DNA of 47,054 bases from DASUAL01 sp035763805 (GCA_035763805.1 DASUAL010000100.1:1-47054); one strand, 5' to 3'; positions 16,259 to 28,087 are shown, numbered from the stretch's first letter. The notes: generated from the sequence alone by a model not told the origin. Numbers and translations: made by a program.

Positions 16259-17596
16259 ATGACCGACACGTCGGGTTGGGCCGGGCATCCTCGCGGCCTC
16301 TCCACGCTCTTCTTTACCGAGATGTGGGAGCGGTTCAGCTACTACGGGATGCGGGCCTTCCTCATCCTGTATATGACCGCCCCGGTTGCGGCCGGCGGGC
16401 TCGGCTTCGACGTGAAGCACGCGGGCTCGGTCTATGGCACGTACACGGGCAGCGTGTGGCTGACGCCGATCCTCGGCGGGATCGTGGCGGACCGCTTGCT
16501 GGGGGCGTATCGGAGCGTGCTGCTCGGCGGCCTCATCATCGCGCTGGGCCACTTCACCCTCGCCTTCAAAGCGCTGCCATTTTTCTACACCGGGCTCGCT
16601 TTCATCGTCATCGGGACCGGGCTCTTGAAACCCAACGCGACCACGATGGTGGGCGCGCTCTACGACGCGCAGGATGCACGGCGCGATGCCGGCTTTTCGA
16701 TCTTCTACATGGGGATCAACCTGGGCGCCTTCATCGGCCCGCTCATCGCCGGTGCGCTCGCGCAGAAGGTGGACTGGCATCTCGGATTCGCCTGCGCCGG
16801 CGTCGGAATGACGCTTGGGCTCGTTCAGTACGTGGCCGGCCGGGAACGTCTGCGTCCCGCGCTCGAGCGCTCGGCTGCCCGTGCCCGGCCCACGGCGCCC
16901 GCGGCCGGGGCCGCCGACCCGCTGACCGAGGACGGTGTCCTCGGATTCACGCCGGTCGAATGGGGGCGGATGGGTGCGGTGTTCGTGTTCTTCGTATTCG
17001 CCGCCCTCTTCTGGGCCGCCTACGAGCAGGCGGCTTCGACCCTGAACCTGTTCGTCGACCGGCACGCGGACCGCACCGTGCTGGGGTGGGCCGTCCCGTC
17101 CAGCTGGTTCGTCGCCATCCAGCCGTTGTTCGTGATCCTGCTGTCGGGGGCGTTCGCCTGGCTGTGGGTGCGGCTCGGACCCCGGGAGCCTTCGACGCCG
17201 GCGAAGTTCGCCTTCGGGCTGCTGTTCGCGGGGCTGTCGTTCGTCCTCCTCCTGCCCGCCGGCGCGAGGGCGCAGAGCGGCGAGGGCGTGCTCGTGAGCC
17301 CCTTGTGGCTCGTGGCCGCCTACTTCCTGCAGGTCGTGGGCGAGTTGTGCCTCAGTCCGGTGGGGAACAGCGTCGTCACGAAGCTCGCCCCCATGCGGGT
17401 GGTCGGGATGATGATGGGCGTCTGGTTCCTGTCCATCGCTGCCGGGAACAAGCTGGCGGGCTGGGTGGCCGGCGTCTCCGCCTCGGTCCCGTACACGACG
17501 CTGTTCGGCGCTATCGCCACGGCGACCATCGGCGCAGCCCTGGTGCTGATGATTCTCATCAAGCCGATCCGCCGGCTGATGGGTGGGGTGCATTAG
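16259..17596 (+). CDS. POT/PTR family proton-coupled peptide transporter
   Basis: A 445-residue major-facilitator protein of the POT family. The first helix carries the signature FFTEMWERFSYYGMRAFLIL (ExxER plus FSYYGM). Further POT features are GSVWLTPILGGIVADRLLG and FYMGINLGAFIGPLIAGALA. About 12-14 helices can be counted. The family imports di- and tripeptides with protons across the inner membrane. The ATG lies three bases after the RemA-like stop, so the genes are likely linked. Together with the ABC peptide importer downstream it supports a peptide-scavenging life style. Confidence 0.92.
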   Translation: MTDTSGWAGHPRGLSTLFFTEMWERFSYYGMRAFLILYMTAPVAAGGLGFDVKHAGSVYGTYTGSVWLTPILGGIVADRLLGAYRSVLLGGLIIALGHFTLAFKALPFFYTGLAFIVIGTGLLKPNATTMVGALYDAQDARRDAGFSIFYMGINLGAFIGPLIAGALAQKVDWHLGFACAGVGMTLGLVQYVAGRERLRPALERSAARARPTAPAAGAADPLTEDGVLGFTPVEWGRMGAVFVFFVFAALFWAAYEQAASTLNLFVDRHADRTVLGWAVPSSWFVAIQPLFVILLSGAFAWLWVRLGPREPSTPAKFAFGLLFAGLSFVLLLPAGARAQSGEGVLVSPLWLVAAYFLQVVGELCLSPVGNSVVTKLAPMRVVGMMMGVWFLSIAAGNKLAGWVAGVSASVPYTTLFGAIATATIGAALVLMILIKPIRRLMGGVH

Positions 17597-17658
17597 TCGT
17601 TGGGCACGTTTTCGAGCGCTGCTTGTATTACGGAAGTCGGACCAGTCTTGGGGGTACC

Positions 17659-18093
17659 GTGAGATTCCTTCCCCGCGCCACCGCCGTTGCGGTGTTCGTC
17701 GGCCTGCTCGGTTGCAGCCCGCGTGAGCCTGTCTCGCCAGTGGGAGCTCGCTCGGTCACGGTTCAGGGGCTGGAGCAGACGGTCCAGCTATTCCCGGCGG
17801 AGCCGGCTCATGGCGACGAGCTCCACATCGTTTCAGTCGTCGTGAACCGCAAAGCGGAGTCTGCCGCGGTCGTGAGCCGGATTTGCGGCCTCGACACGAA
17901 CGGGGATCTCGAGTTGACCGGCTCGAGGTTCATGTGCGCCGGCTACAGCATGAACCTCGCGCTCGCCCCGGGTGATTCCGTGACCGGGAACGACTTTCGG
18001 GCCGTTGCTTCCGCACCAGGCCCATACACGCTGAGAGTTCGACACCTGCTGGTCCCGGACGCGTGGGTGGAGGTCTCGGTCGTCGTGCGCTGA
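17659..18093 (+). CDS. Orphan lipoprotein
   Basis: A 144-residue protein with a GTG start and a signal peptide (MRFLPRATAVAVFVGLLGCS) ending in a lipobox LLGC. The mature part is strand-rich (SVTVQGLEQTVQLFPAEPAH, later DELHIVSVVVNRKAES) with two internal cysteines (ICGLD, MCAGY), resembling an immunoglobulin-like beta sandwich. No family match claimed. It follows the POT gene after 62 bases. Confidence 0.65.
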   Translation: MRFLPRATAVAVFVGLLGCSPREPVSPVGARSVTVQGLEQTVQLFPAEPAHGDELHIVSVVVNRKAESAAVVSRICGLDTNGDLELTGSRFMCAGYSMNLALAPGDSVTGNDFRAVASAPGPYTLRVRHLLVPDAWVEVSVVVR

Positions 18094-18114
18094 GGTGCGG
18101 TCACGGGGGCTGAG

Positions 18115-18710
18115 TCAGGGTCGTCCGCCGGCCTCCCACGTCAGCTCGCTCACCTCGGCGACGGCGCGGCCCGACAGCTGGTCGGTGTCCGCACCCACAC
18201 CCACGGCCACGATCGCCTTCGGCGCGCGGTTGAACACGAGCCGGTAATCGGCGAACGGGTCGCGGCGCTCCATGTGCCACGACCCGTCGGCGTCATCCCC
18301 CCGCTGGAGGACGATGACGCCGCGGCTTCCGCTACGCCAGCGCTCCTCTCGGCTCTCTTTGTTGCCCCAGCTGTACGAGAGGACCCAGCCGTCCTCGAAC
18401 GTGACGAACACCCGGACCGGCGCGTCGTCGCGTGTGCGCTGCCGCAACACCGCAGTGGGGAGCGGCGTGCCGGTGCGCCACTGCCACGTGAGGCGGCCTG
18501 GCTGCGGCCGGAGTGGGCGGCGCAGTGGGAAGCTCGCGATTCCCGCGCGGTCCGCCGCTTCGATCCGCAGCCTGTGCGCGCGCGTCACCGCGAAGCTCGG
18601 CGGCTCGGCGCCCCTGGTGCGCTGCAGCTTCCAGCCGCGCGGGAGGCCAGGGCCCGCGGGGGCGAGGCTGATGGTTGTGAGCGCCTGGAGCGCGAGCACG
18701 GCTCCCGCGA

Positions 18711-18714
<4 letters not shown>
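18115..18714 (-). CDS. DUF3047 family secreted protein
   Basis: A 199-residue protein with a short hydrophobic N-terminus. The block LTWQWRTGTPLP, then DDAPVRVFVTFEDG and LSYSWGNKE, is typical of DUF3047. The GTG start at 18714 overlaps the upstream ATPase stop (GTGA), placing it as the last gene of the peptide-importer operon. The role of DUF3047 is unknown; location outside the inner membrane is inferred. Confidence 0.8.
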
Positions 18715-20727
<2,013 letters not shown>

Positions 20728-20731
<4 letters not shown>

Positions 20732-21654
20732 GCCGCCTCCTTGCGGGGGTCGAACGCATCGCGCAGCGCGTCGGCCACCGCGTTGAGCGCCATCACGACC
20801 AGGGCGATCGCAACGCCGGGGAAGATCGCGGTCCATGGCGCCGCGGCGATCAGCTGCGCGCCGTCGAAGATCATGCTCCCCCAGCTCGACGCCGGCGACG
20901 GCACACCCAGCCCGAGGAACGAGAGCCCGGCCTCGAGCAGCATCACGTTGCCGATGCCCAGGGCGGCCGAGACGATGACGGGCGTCGCCGCGTTGGGCAG
21001 GACGTGGCGAAAGATAACGCGCGCCGAGCCCGCGCCCAGCGCGCGCGCGGCCGCAACGAACTCGCGCTCGCGCACGCTGAGCACCTCCGCCCGCACCAGG
21101 CGGCTGGTGCCGAACCAGCCGGTCAACCCGATGAGCAGGACGAGCACCGCGAGCGGGACGCGCTCCCACAGCGCCACGGCGATGAGCAGCACGAAGATCC
21201 GGGGCATCGCGAGGCCCACGTCTACGAGCCGCATCAGGCCCGCGTCGACCCAGCGTCGGAAGTAGCCCGCCACCGCCCCCACGCCCGCGCCGACCGTTAC
21301 GGCGATGAGCATGGCGAGCGTGCCGATGCCGAGGGAGAGCCGGGCACCGTAGATGAGCCGGCTCCACACGTCACGGCTGTAGAGATCGGTCCCGAGCAGG
21401 AAGCGCAGGGAGGGGGGCTGGTTCTGCAGGTGCACGATGTCGAGCTGGCGCGACGGCTCGTACGGCGCGACGAGCGGCGCGGCAACCGCGATCGTGGCGA
21501 AGAACGCGAGGATGAAGACGCCGGGGGCGGCGGTGGGGTGCCGCAGGAAGCGCCGCCCCGCGCTGCTGGCGCGGGCGGCCCGCTGCACCTCTTCGACCAC
21601 GAGGAGCGCGACCGCTGCCGCGCCGGCGAGCGCCAGCCATGTCCACACGCTCAC
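20728..21654 (-). CDS. Peptide ABC transporter permease (DppC/OppC type)
   Basis: A 308-residue membrane protein with about six helices. It has the OppC N-terminal extension helix (PGVFILAFFATIAVAAPLVA), the start-of-barrel LGTDLYSRDVWSRLIYGARL, and the EAA loop AAARALGAGSARVIFRHVLP. The C-terminal FLGLGVPSPASSWGSMI is typical of the family. The GTG start at 21654 overlaps the DppB stop (GTGA). Confidence 0.9.
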
Positions 21655-22628
21655 GGGGGCGCGCCCCGCACGCGAATCCGCGGATCCGCCACTGCGTACA
21701 GGAGGTCCGCCAGCAGGTTCCCCAGCACGACCATCACGCTCGCCGCGAGCGCCGCCGCCGTCACGACCGGGTAATCGCGCTCCAGGATCGCCCGTACGGA
21801 CAGCCGGCCCATCCCCGGCCAGGCGAACACCGTCTCCACGAGGACCGCGCCGGTGACCAGGAACGGAAACGCGAGGCCGAAGAGCGTGATGAGGGGGAGC
21901 AGGGCGTTGCGGAGCGCGTGCACGAGCAGGACGCGGCGCTCCCCGAGTCCCTTCGCTCGCGCGGTTCTGATGTAGTCCTGGCCGACGACCTCGAGCACCG
22001 CCGCGCGCTGGAAGCGGGCCGTCCCCGCGGCGCCCACGAGCCCGAGCGTCAGCGCCGGCAGCGCCAGGTGCCACAGGAGATCGAGCGCGCAGCGCGCATC
22101 GGAGACCCTCGGGCAGAGCACGACGTCCCGCATCCCGCCGACCGGGAACCACTGCAGCCACTGGCCGAACACGAGCAGCAACACCAGCCCGAGCCAGAAG
22201 GTCGGCATCGAATTGAAGAAGAGCGCCACGTTGCCGAGCACGACGTCGCCGAAGCGGCGGGCCCGCGCGGCCTGGTAAACGCCGAGCGCGAGGCCGAGCA
22301 GGAAATCGACCAGCAGGGCGGCGCCCGCCAGTGTCAGCGTGTTGGGAATCGCGTCGGCGATGGCGTCCGCCACCGGGCGGCGCTGGGAGAACGACTCCCC
22401 CATCTCTCCCCGCACCAGGGCGACGACGTACTTGACGTACTGCACCGGCAGCGGCTGGTCGAGCCCGAACCGCTCGTGCAGTCGCGCGACCACCGCGGGA
22501 TCGAGCGGGCGGTCTCCGTCCTGAAACGGCGTGCCGCGCGCGAGGTGGATGACGACGAAGGTGATGGTGACGACCGCGAAGACGATGGCGATCGAGGCGG
22601 CGAGACGCCGCACCAGCCACGCCGTCAC
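21651..22628 (-). CDS. Peptide ABC transporter permease (DppB/OppB type)
   Basis: A 325-residue permease. The N-terminal helix and VVIHLARGTPFQDGDRPL are typical of OppB. The cytoplasmic EAA loop reads YIRTARAKGLGERRVLLVHA, and ETVFAWPGMGRLSVRAI marks the last third. GTG start directly after the binding-protein stop. It forms the translocation pore together with the DppC-like protein. Confidence 0.92.
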   Translation of the reverse strand: MTAWLVRRLAASIAIVFAVVTITFVVIHLARGTPFQDGDRPLDPAVVARLHERFGLDQPLPVQYVKYVVALVRGEMGESFSQRRPVADAIADAIPNTLTLAGAALLVDFLLGLALGVYQAARARRFGDVVLGNVALFFNSMPTFWLGLVLLLVFGQWLQWFPVGGMRDVVLCPRVSDARCALDLLWHLALPALTLGLVGAAGTARFQRAAVLEVVGQDYIRTARAKGLGERRVLLVHALRNALLPLITLFGLAFPFLVTGAVLVETVFAWPGMGRLSVRAILERDYPVVTAAALAASVMVVLGNLLADLLYAVADPRIRVRGAPP

Positions 22629-24308
22629 CTATGGCTCCAAACGGTCCCGCTCGTTCAGCCGGTCCGCGGGGATGCTCCAGAGGCGCACCAGGGCCCAATA
22701 GGAGTCTGGCCGGATTACCACGCCCGCGACCCGGCGGTGCACGGCCGCCACGTTGTCCGGCGCGAACAGGAACACGGCGGGCGCGTCGTCGTTCATGGTT
22801 TCAATGGCCCAACGCCACAGCCGCTTCGCCGCATCACGGCGCGTCGCGGCCGTCGCCTGCTCCACGATCCGGTCGAACGCGGGATTGACGTAGCGGCCGT
22901 AGTTCGAGCCGCCCACGCCCGCCTGCGTCCACACCTGGGCGATCGACGAAGACGGCGTGGGATCGGTGTTCCGTGTGATCAGAGCGGCGTCGAACCGACC
23001 GGCCTGGAGCCGCTCGTTGAACACGCTGAACTCCACCTCGTCGAGCTGGACATCCGCGCCGACGGCACGGAACTGCTGCTGCAACAGCCGCGCGTACTGC
23101 CGCCGCAACGCGCTCGTCGTGGGGACGAGAATACGGAAGGCCAGCGTTGCCCCGTTCCGCTCGCGGATGCCGTCGCCGCTCGCGTCGTGCCAGCCGAGCC
23201 GGGTGAGCCGCCGGCCGGCCTGAGCGGTGTCGTACGGCAGCTCCCGGGTGTCCGGATCCCAGATGGGCCAGATGCGGGCCAGCGGTCCGGGCGGCACGTG
23301 GGCGAGATCGCCCCACACGCTCTTGCGCAGAGCCTCACGGTCCACGGCGATCACGAGCGCACGGCGCAGCTCGCGGTCGCCGAACAGCCGGTGCGGCTGT
23401 GCGCTGTCGCCGTTTGCCGCCAGATTGAATCCGAGGAAGCCGTACAGGTTGCCACGATACGGGTAGGTCGCGAGCTGGGGGACCTCGCTCACGCGCTGGA
23501 CGTTGGCGGGCGGTCCCAGCACTTCCACCGCGTCGGCATCGCCCGCGATCACCTGCGTGACCGCCACCTGGAGATCGGGTGTGAATCGCCAGATGAGCCG
23601 GCGGATGTGCGGCCGCCCGAGAAAAAATGTCGAGTCCGCCGCAAGCTCGATGCTCTCCCCGGCGTTCCAGCGCACGAAGCGATACGGTCCGCTCCCTACC
23701 GGCGCGCGGCCGAATGTCGCGCTGCGCCATTGGGTGCGGGGGAGCGTGCGCAACAGATGGGCGGGCAGAATCCGCAAGTGGTACACCGCGTCGTAGAACA
23801 TCTCGGGATACCGCCTGCGGAACCGGAAGATGGCGGTGAGCGAGTCGCGGGCCTTCACCGCGCTGATCGCGCGAACCGTCGAACGGAACGGCGAGTTCAC
23901 GAGGGAATCGCGGTAGACGGCGAACGTGAACTCCACGTCGCCCGCCCTCACCGGTTGTCCGTCGTGCCAACGCGCCCGGGGGTCGAGGTGGAACACCAGC
24001 GTGAGTGGGTCGTCCCATTCCCAGCGCTGCGCGAGCAGCGGCTGGAAATCCTCGTCGCCGATCGTGTTCCCGGAGAGGCCGAGGTCGGCCAGCTTGAGGA
24101 AGATCTGCTCGCTCAAGTCGCGGGCGTAGACGTGCTGCGTGACAGGCGGGAGGAGGATGTCCGGCTCGGCGGTGGCAGCGAACACCAGCGTGCCGCAGTA
24201 GTCGCCCGTGCACCCGCCGCGTCGTTCGCAGGAGGCCAGAGACAGGAGGGCCAGGCCCGCGAGCACCAGCCGGGCAGACCGGCGGTCGGGCGGTCGCACG
24301 GTCGGCAT
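22629..24308 (-). CDS. Peptide-binding lipoprotein of ABC importer (SBP family 5)
   Basis: A 559-residue family 5 extracellular solute-binding protein. The signal peptide ends in LASC, giving a lipoprotein anchored outside the inner membrane. Typical blocks are WDDPLTLVFHLDPRARWHDG, PVGSGPYRFVRW, and IAVDREALRKSVWGDLAHVP. It delivers peptides (or possibly another ligand such as a glycan or metal chelate) to the DppBC pore. First gene of the operon; the gap to lplA is 25 bases. Confidence 0.92.
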   Translation of the reverse strand: MPTVRPPDRRSARLVLAGLALLSLASCERRGGCTGDYCGTLVFAATAEPDILLPPVTQHVYARDLSEQIFLKLADLGLSGNTIGDEDFQPLLAQRWEWDDPLTLVFHLDPRARWHDGQPVRAGDVEFTFAVYRDSLVNSPFRSTVRAISAVKARDSLTAIFRFRRRYPEMFYDAVYHLRILPAHLLRTLPRTQWRSATFGRAPVGSGPYRFVRWNAGESIELAADSTFFLGRPHIRRLIWRFTPDLQVAVTQVIAGDADAVEVLGPPANVQRVSEVPQLATYPYRGNLYGFLGFNLAANGDSAQPHRLFGDRELRRALVIAVDREALRKSVWGDLAHVPPGPLARIWPIWDPDTRELPYDTAQAGRRLTRLGWHDASGDGIRERNGATLAFRILVPTTSALRRQYARLLQQQFRAVGADVQLDEVEFSVFNERLQAGRFDAALITRNTDPTPSSSIAQVWTQAGVGGSNYGRYVNPAFDRIVEQATAATRRDAAKRLWRWAIETMNDDAPAVFLFAPDNVAAVHRRVAGVVIRPDSYWALVRLWSIPADRLNERDRLEP

Positions 24309-24333
24309 GGCGCCTAAGATCTCACCTGCCGAG

Positions 24334-25125
24334 CTAGCGGCGCCAGGTCCAAGCGGGATCGGAGAACCGGGCGGTAGGAGGCGGCAAGGGGCGGTAACAG
24401 GCGGCAGGGGATAACGGCTCGTCCCAGGCGCGGACGATCGCGTCCGCGACTTCGTCGAATGGGACCGGCCGGCCGAGCTCCGCGGAGAGTGTCGTGGCGC
24501 TGACGGCTGACGGCTGACGGCTGACGGCGCCGATGACCTCCTGCGATCCGGCGAGCAGGATGGAACCGTGCTGGAGGAACGCGTGCCCGGCGCGCACCTG
24601 CGCCGAGCCGATCACCTTCTTCCCGTCGATCAGTACCTCGCCGCCGACGCTCGTGGCGAAGCAGGCGACCTCTCCGCCGTCAACCGGCTTGGCGGGCCCA
24701 GCAGCCACGGTCGCGGGCGCCCCGAGCGCGCGGAGCGCCGCGACCAGCCGCTGGTGAATCTCGAAATAGGCGTCCCGTAGAGAGCTGAACGCCGCCACCG
24801 GGGCCGCCACCGCGTACGTCACCTCATGCTCGTGCCACACCGCGCGGCCGCCCGTGGGCCGCCGCACGACGGCGAGCCGGAGGCGCGCGATCGCGTCGCG
24901 GTCGTAGCGCTCCCGCGCCGGCTCGTTGCGCCCAAACGAGAGGCACGGCGGGACAAAGCGATACAGCCGCAAGAACGCCCGGCCGGCGCGGTCCGCCTCC
25001 GTGAGCAAGGCTTGATCGGCGGCCATGTTCTCGGCGCCGGGGCGGCCGTTCGGCTCGACGAGGAGACTCCAGGTTACCGGCTGGGCGGTCGGGCGGTCCG
25101 GCGGTCGGGCGGTCCGAGACAGCAC
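24334..25125 (-). CDS. Lipoate-protein ligase / octanoyltransferase family protein, repeat-invaded
   Basis: BPL/LplA/LipB-family enzyme. The catalytic motif is RRPTGGRAVWHEHEVTYAV; the lysine motif GKKVIGSAQVRAGHAFLQHG matches LplA/LipM. It would attach lipoate or octanoate to GcvH, encoded nearby. Three repeat arrays lie in or beside it: an octamer element at the start, GCTGACG heptamers encoding SRQPSAV near residue 215, and a 10-bp array in the C-terminal Pro/Arg stretch. The family-typical N-terminus TWSLLVEPNGRPGAEN is preceded by GTA, not a start codon. The GTG at 25125 lies in the loop of the repeat; the next ATG, 25026, would cut conserved residues. The start is therefore uncertain. 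Confidence 0.75.
   Translation of the reverse strand: MLSRTARPPDRPTAQPVTWSLLVEPNGRPGAENMAADQALLTEADRAGRAFLRLYRFVPPCLSFGRNEPARERYDRDAIARLRLAVVRRPTGGRAVWHEHEVTYAVAAPVAAFSSLRDAYFEIHQRLVAALRALGAPATVAAGPAKPVDGGEVACFATSVGGEVLIDGKKVIGSAQVRAGHAFLQHGSILLAGSQEVIGAVSRQPSAVSATTLSAELGRPVPFDEVADAIVRAWDEPLSPAACYRPLPPPTARFSDPAWTWRR
24371..24410. repeat. 10-bp imperfect tandem array in the lplA-like gene
   Basis: Four 10-bp units (GCGGTAGGAG, GCGGCAAGGG, GCGGTAACAG, GCGGCAGGGG) inside the C-terminal coding region, where they encode the Pro/Leu/Arg-rich stretch before the final residues. Confidence 0.6.
24499..24526. repeat. 7-bp tandem array, GCTGACG x4
   Basis: Four perfect copies of GCTGACG in a row inside the lplA-like gene. 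Read on the minus strand they encode SRQPSAVS, a short extra segment between two conserved regions. Confidence 0.8.
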
Positions 25126-25162
25126 CCCACCGCCCGCCTGACCGCCTGACCGCGTGACCGCC
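25083..25162. repeat. Inverted 8-bp repeat element between lplA-like gene and gcvP
   Basis: The left arm is GGGCGGTC (25083, 25091, 25107) with one CGGCGGTC; the right arm is TGACCGCC/TGACCGCG units (25139-25162) preceded by CGCCCGCC. The arms are reverse complements at about 7 of 8 positions per unit, 16 bp apart, and could fold as a long hairpin. The element lies over the start region of the lplA-like gene and 3 bp from the end of gcvP. Confidence 0.75.
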
Positions 25163-25165
25163 GTG

Positions 25166-28063
25166 TCAGTCCGCTGCAAGGGCGTAGGCCTCCACCGGAG
25201 GGCAAACACACACGAGATTCCGGTCCCCGTACGCGCCGTCCACCCGGCCCACCGCGGGCCACACCTTGTGCGCCCGGGTCCACGACGCGGGGAACGCGGC
25301 GCGCTCGCGCGCATAGGGTCGGTCCCACTGGTCGGCGATGACGTCCTCCAGCGTGTGCGGGGCGTTCGTGAGCAGGTTGTTGCCGCGCGGCTGCGTCCCC
25401 TGCTCGACGTCGCGGACCTCTTCGCGGATCGAGATCAGCGCGTCGCAGAAGCGATCGAGCTCCTCTTTCGACTCGCTCTCCGTCGGCTCGATCATGAGTG
25501 TCCCGGGGACCGGGAAGGAGACGGTGGGTGGATGGAAGCCGTAGTCGATGATCCGCTTGGCGATGTCCTCCACCTCGATGCCAGCCGACTGTCTGAACGG
25601 GCGGGTGTCGATGATGCACTCGTGCGCGACAAATCCGTTCGGCCCGGTGTAGAGCACGTTGTAGTGCGGCGCCAGCCGTCGGGCGACGTAGTTGGCGTTG
25701 AGAATCGCCAGTTTGGTCGCGTCGACCAGCCCTTCCCGTCCCATGAGCGCGATGTAGGCCCACGAGATCGGGAGCACCCACGCGCTCCCCCAGGGCGCCG
25801 CCGCGACCGTGCCGCATGGTTGCTCCTGGCGCAGCGGCACGACCGGGTGGTCAGGCAGGAACGGCCCGAGGTGCGCCGCGACGCAGATTGGCCCCATCCC
25901 GGGCCCCCCCCCGCCATGCGGGATGCAGAACGTCTTGTGCAGGTTCAAGTGGCAGACGTCGGCGCCGATATCGGCCGGCCGGCACAGCCCGACCTGCGCG
26001 TTCATGTTGGCGCCGTCCATGTACACCTGGCCGCCGTGCGCGTGGACGATCTCGCAGATCTGGCGGATCGACGTCTCGAAGATGCCGGTGGTCGAGGGGT
26101 AGGTTACCATCAGGGCGGCGAGCGTGTCCTTGTGCGCGGCGGCCTTGGTGCGCAGGTCCTCCACGTCGATGGCGCCACTCGGGTCCGTCTGCACCGTGAC
26201 GACCGTGAGACCGGCCATGACCGCGCTTGCGGGGTTCGTGCCGTGGGCGGAGGTGGGGATGAGACACGTCGTGCGGCGCTCTTCGCCGCGGGACTTGTGG
26301 TACGCCCGGATCACGAGCAGGCCGGTGAATTCGCCCTGCGACCCTGCGTTCGGTTGCAGCGACACCTTGGCGAACCCGGTGATCTCTGCCAGCATGTCCT
26401 CGAGCTGCCGGAACAGGGTGCGATACCCGGTCGCCTGCTCCCGCGGCGCGAACGGATGCAGCCGGTTCAACTCGCGCCACGAGAGCGGGACCATTTCGGT
26501 CGTGGCGTTGAGCTTCATGGTGCACGAGCCGAGCGGGATCATCGACGTGGTGAGCGAGAGGTCCCGAGCCTCGAGGCGCTTGATGTAGCGGAGCATCTCC
26601 GTCTCGGAGCGGTACTTGTGGAAAACGGGATGGGTGAGGTAAGTCGACGTGCGCCGCAGCAGGTCCGGGATCGCGGTATCCGCCTTCGCGCCCAAGTCCT
26701 CCACCATGAAGGGGAGCACCTCGTTGAGCGAGAAGGCGGCGACGAGATCCGCGAGGTCGCCCAGGGTCGTGGCCTCATCGAGGGAGACCCCGATGCGAGT
26801 GGGCGAGATCGTGCGCAGGTTGATGCGGCGCGCGCGGGCGGCGTCGATGAGCCGCGGCAGGGCCCAGGGCTCGACCTCGACGCACAGCGTATCGAAAAAC
26901 GTGGAATGCACCACCCGGTAGCCAAGCCGCGTGAGCGCACTCGCCAGCAGCACCGTGAGCGTGTGAACACGCTCGGCGATGCGCCGCAGCCCCTCCGGGC
27001 CGTGATACACCGCGTACATGCTGGCCATCACCGCGAGGAGCACCTGGGCGGTGCAGATGTTGCTCGTTGCCTTCTCCCGGCGGATGTGCTGCTCGCGCGT
27101 CTGCAGCGCCATGCGCAACGCGGGGCGGCCGGCGGCGTCGCGCGACACGCCGATGATGCGCCCCGGGACGTGCCGCTTGTACTCTTCGCGGGTCGCGAAG
27201 AACGCCGCGTGCGGGCCCCCGTAGCCCATCGGCACGCCGAAGCGCTGGGAGTTGCCGACCGCGATGTCGGCGCCCCACTCGCCCGGAGGCTTGAGCACGG
27301 TGAGCGCAAGGAGGTCGGTCGCCACGGTCACGAGCGCTCCCACCGCGTGCGCCCGCTCGCAGATTTGTCGATAGTCCTCGACCTTCCCGTCCGTGGTGGG
27401 ATACTGGAGCAGGGCGCCGATCACGCGAGGCCGGAACTGGAAGGCGAGGGGGTCGGCGACGACTGTCTGGACGCCGCGCGCCTCGGCGCGGGTGCGCACC
27501 ACGGCGATCGTCTGCGGGTGGCACCCCTCGGCGATCATGAACAGGGGGGTCGCGCCCGGCGGTGCATCGGCGACCGCCTCGGTCAGGTGCATGGCTTCGG
27601 CGGCGGCGGTGGCCTCATCGAGCAGCGAGGCATTGGCAATGGGGAGGGCGGTGAGATCGGCGACCATCGTCTGGAAGTTGAGCAGCGCCTCCAGCCGCCC
27701 CTGCGCGATCTCCGGCTGATACGGCGTGTAGGCGGTGTACCAACCCGGGTTCTCGACGATGTTGCGCTGGATCACCTGCGGCGTGAACGAGTGGTGGTAC
27801 CCCATCCCGATGTACGACCGGAACAGCTGGTTCTGCGCGGCGAGGCCCCGGAGTGCCTGCAACACCTCGCGCTCGGAACGCCCGGGCGGCAGCGCGAGCG
27901 GCCGGCGAAGGCGGATGTCTTCGGGGACGACGTCCTGGATGAAGCTGTCCAGCGAATCGTAGCCGAGCGTCGCGAGCATGGCCTGGGTCTCGTCGGGGCT
28001 GGGCCCGACGTGACGGGTCACGAAGCGGTCGGTCGGTAACAGGGAAGCGCGTGCGGTGGGCAT
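25166..28063 (-). CDS. gcvP: Glycine dehydrogenase (decarboxylating), P-protein, fused form
   Basis: A 965-residue P-protein with both halves in one chain, as in E. coli. The N-terminal half has RHVGPSPDETQAMLATLGY and YTPYQPEIAQGRLEALLNFQ. The C-terminal half carries the PLP site VCHLNLHKTFCIPHGGGGPG (Lys about 710). It decarboxylates glycine with PLP and passes the aminomethyl group to the lipoyl arm of GcvH. The final gene segment YALAAD ends 3 bp from a repeat. gcvH lies two genes upstream; gcvT is not in the window. Confidence 0.95.
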   Translation of the reverse strand: MPTARASLLPTDRFVTRHVGPSPDETQAMLATLGYDSLDSFIQDVVPEDIRLRRPLALPPGRSEREVLQALRGLAAQNQLFRSYIGMGYHHSFTPQVIQRNIVENPGWYTAYTPYQPEIAQGRLEALLNFQTMVADLTALPIANASLLDEATAAAEAMHLTEAVADAPPGATPLFMIAEGCHPQTIAVVRTRAEARGVQTVVADPLAFQFRPRVIGALLQYPTTDGKVEDYRQICERAHAVGALVTVATDLLALTVLKPPGEWGADIAVGNSQRFGVPMGYGGPHAAFFATREEYKRHVPGRIIGVSRDAAGRPALRMALQTREQHIRREKATSNICTAQVLLAVMASMYAVYHGPEGLRRIAERVHTLTVLLASALTRLGYRVVHSTFFDTLCVEVEPWALPRLIDAARARRINLRTISPTRIGVSLDEATTLGDLADLVAAFSLNEVLPFMVEDLGAKADTAIPDLLRRTSTYLTHPVFHKYRSETEMLRYIKRLEARDLSLTTSMIPLGSCTMKLNATTEMVPLSWRELNRLHPFAPREQATGYRTLFRQLEDMLAEITGFAKVSLQPNAGSQGEFTGLLVIRAYHKSRGEERRTTCLIPTSAHGTNPASAVMAGLTVVTVQTDPSGAIDVEDLRTKAAAHKDTLAALMVTYPSTTGIFETSIRQICEIVHAHGGQVYMDGANMNAQVGLCRPADIGADVCHLNLHKTFCIPHGGGGPGMGPICVAAHLGPFLPDHPVVPLRQEQPCGTVAAAPWGSAWVLPISWAYIALMGREGLVDATKLAILNANYVARRLAPHYNVLYTGPNGFVAHECIIDTRPFRQSAGIEVEDIAKRIIDYGFHPPTVSFPVPGTLMIEPTESESKEELDRFCDALISIREEVRDVEQGTQPRGNNLLTNAPHTLEDVIADQWDRPYARERAAFPASWTRAHKVWPAVGRVDGAYGDRNLVCVCPPVEAYALAAD

Positions 28064-28087
28064 GGAATGCCTGCCTGTCTTGCCTCT

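Noticed and set aside
21639..24317. Plus-strand open frame of 892 codons opposite the peptide importer
   Set aside because: It is a GC-rich antisense shadow of genes with clear family motifs; its translation is Arg/His/Glu-rich and low in complexity.
25154..28039. Plus-strand open frame of 961 codons opposite gcvP
   Set aside because: Exact antisense shadow of gcvP; no family motifs and biased composition.
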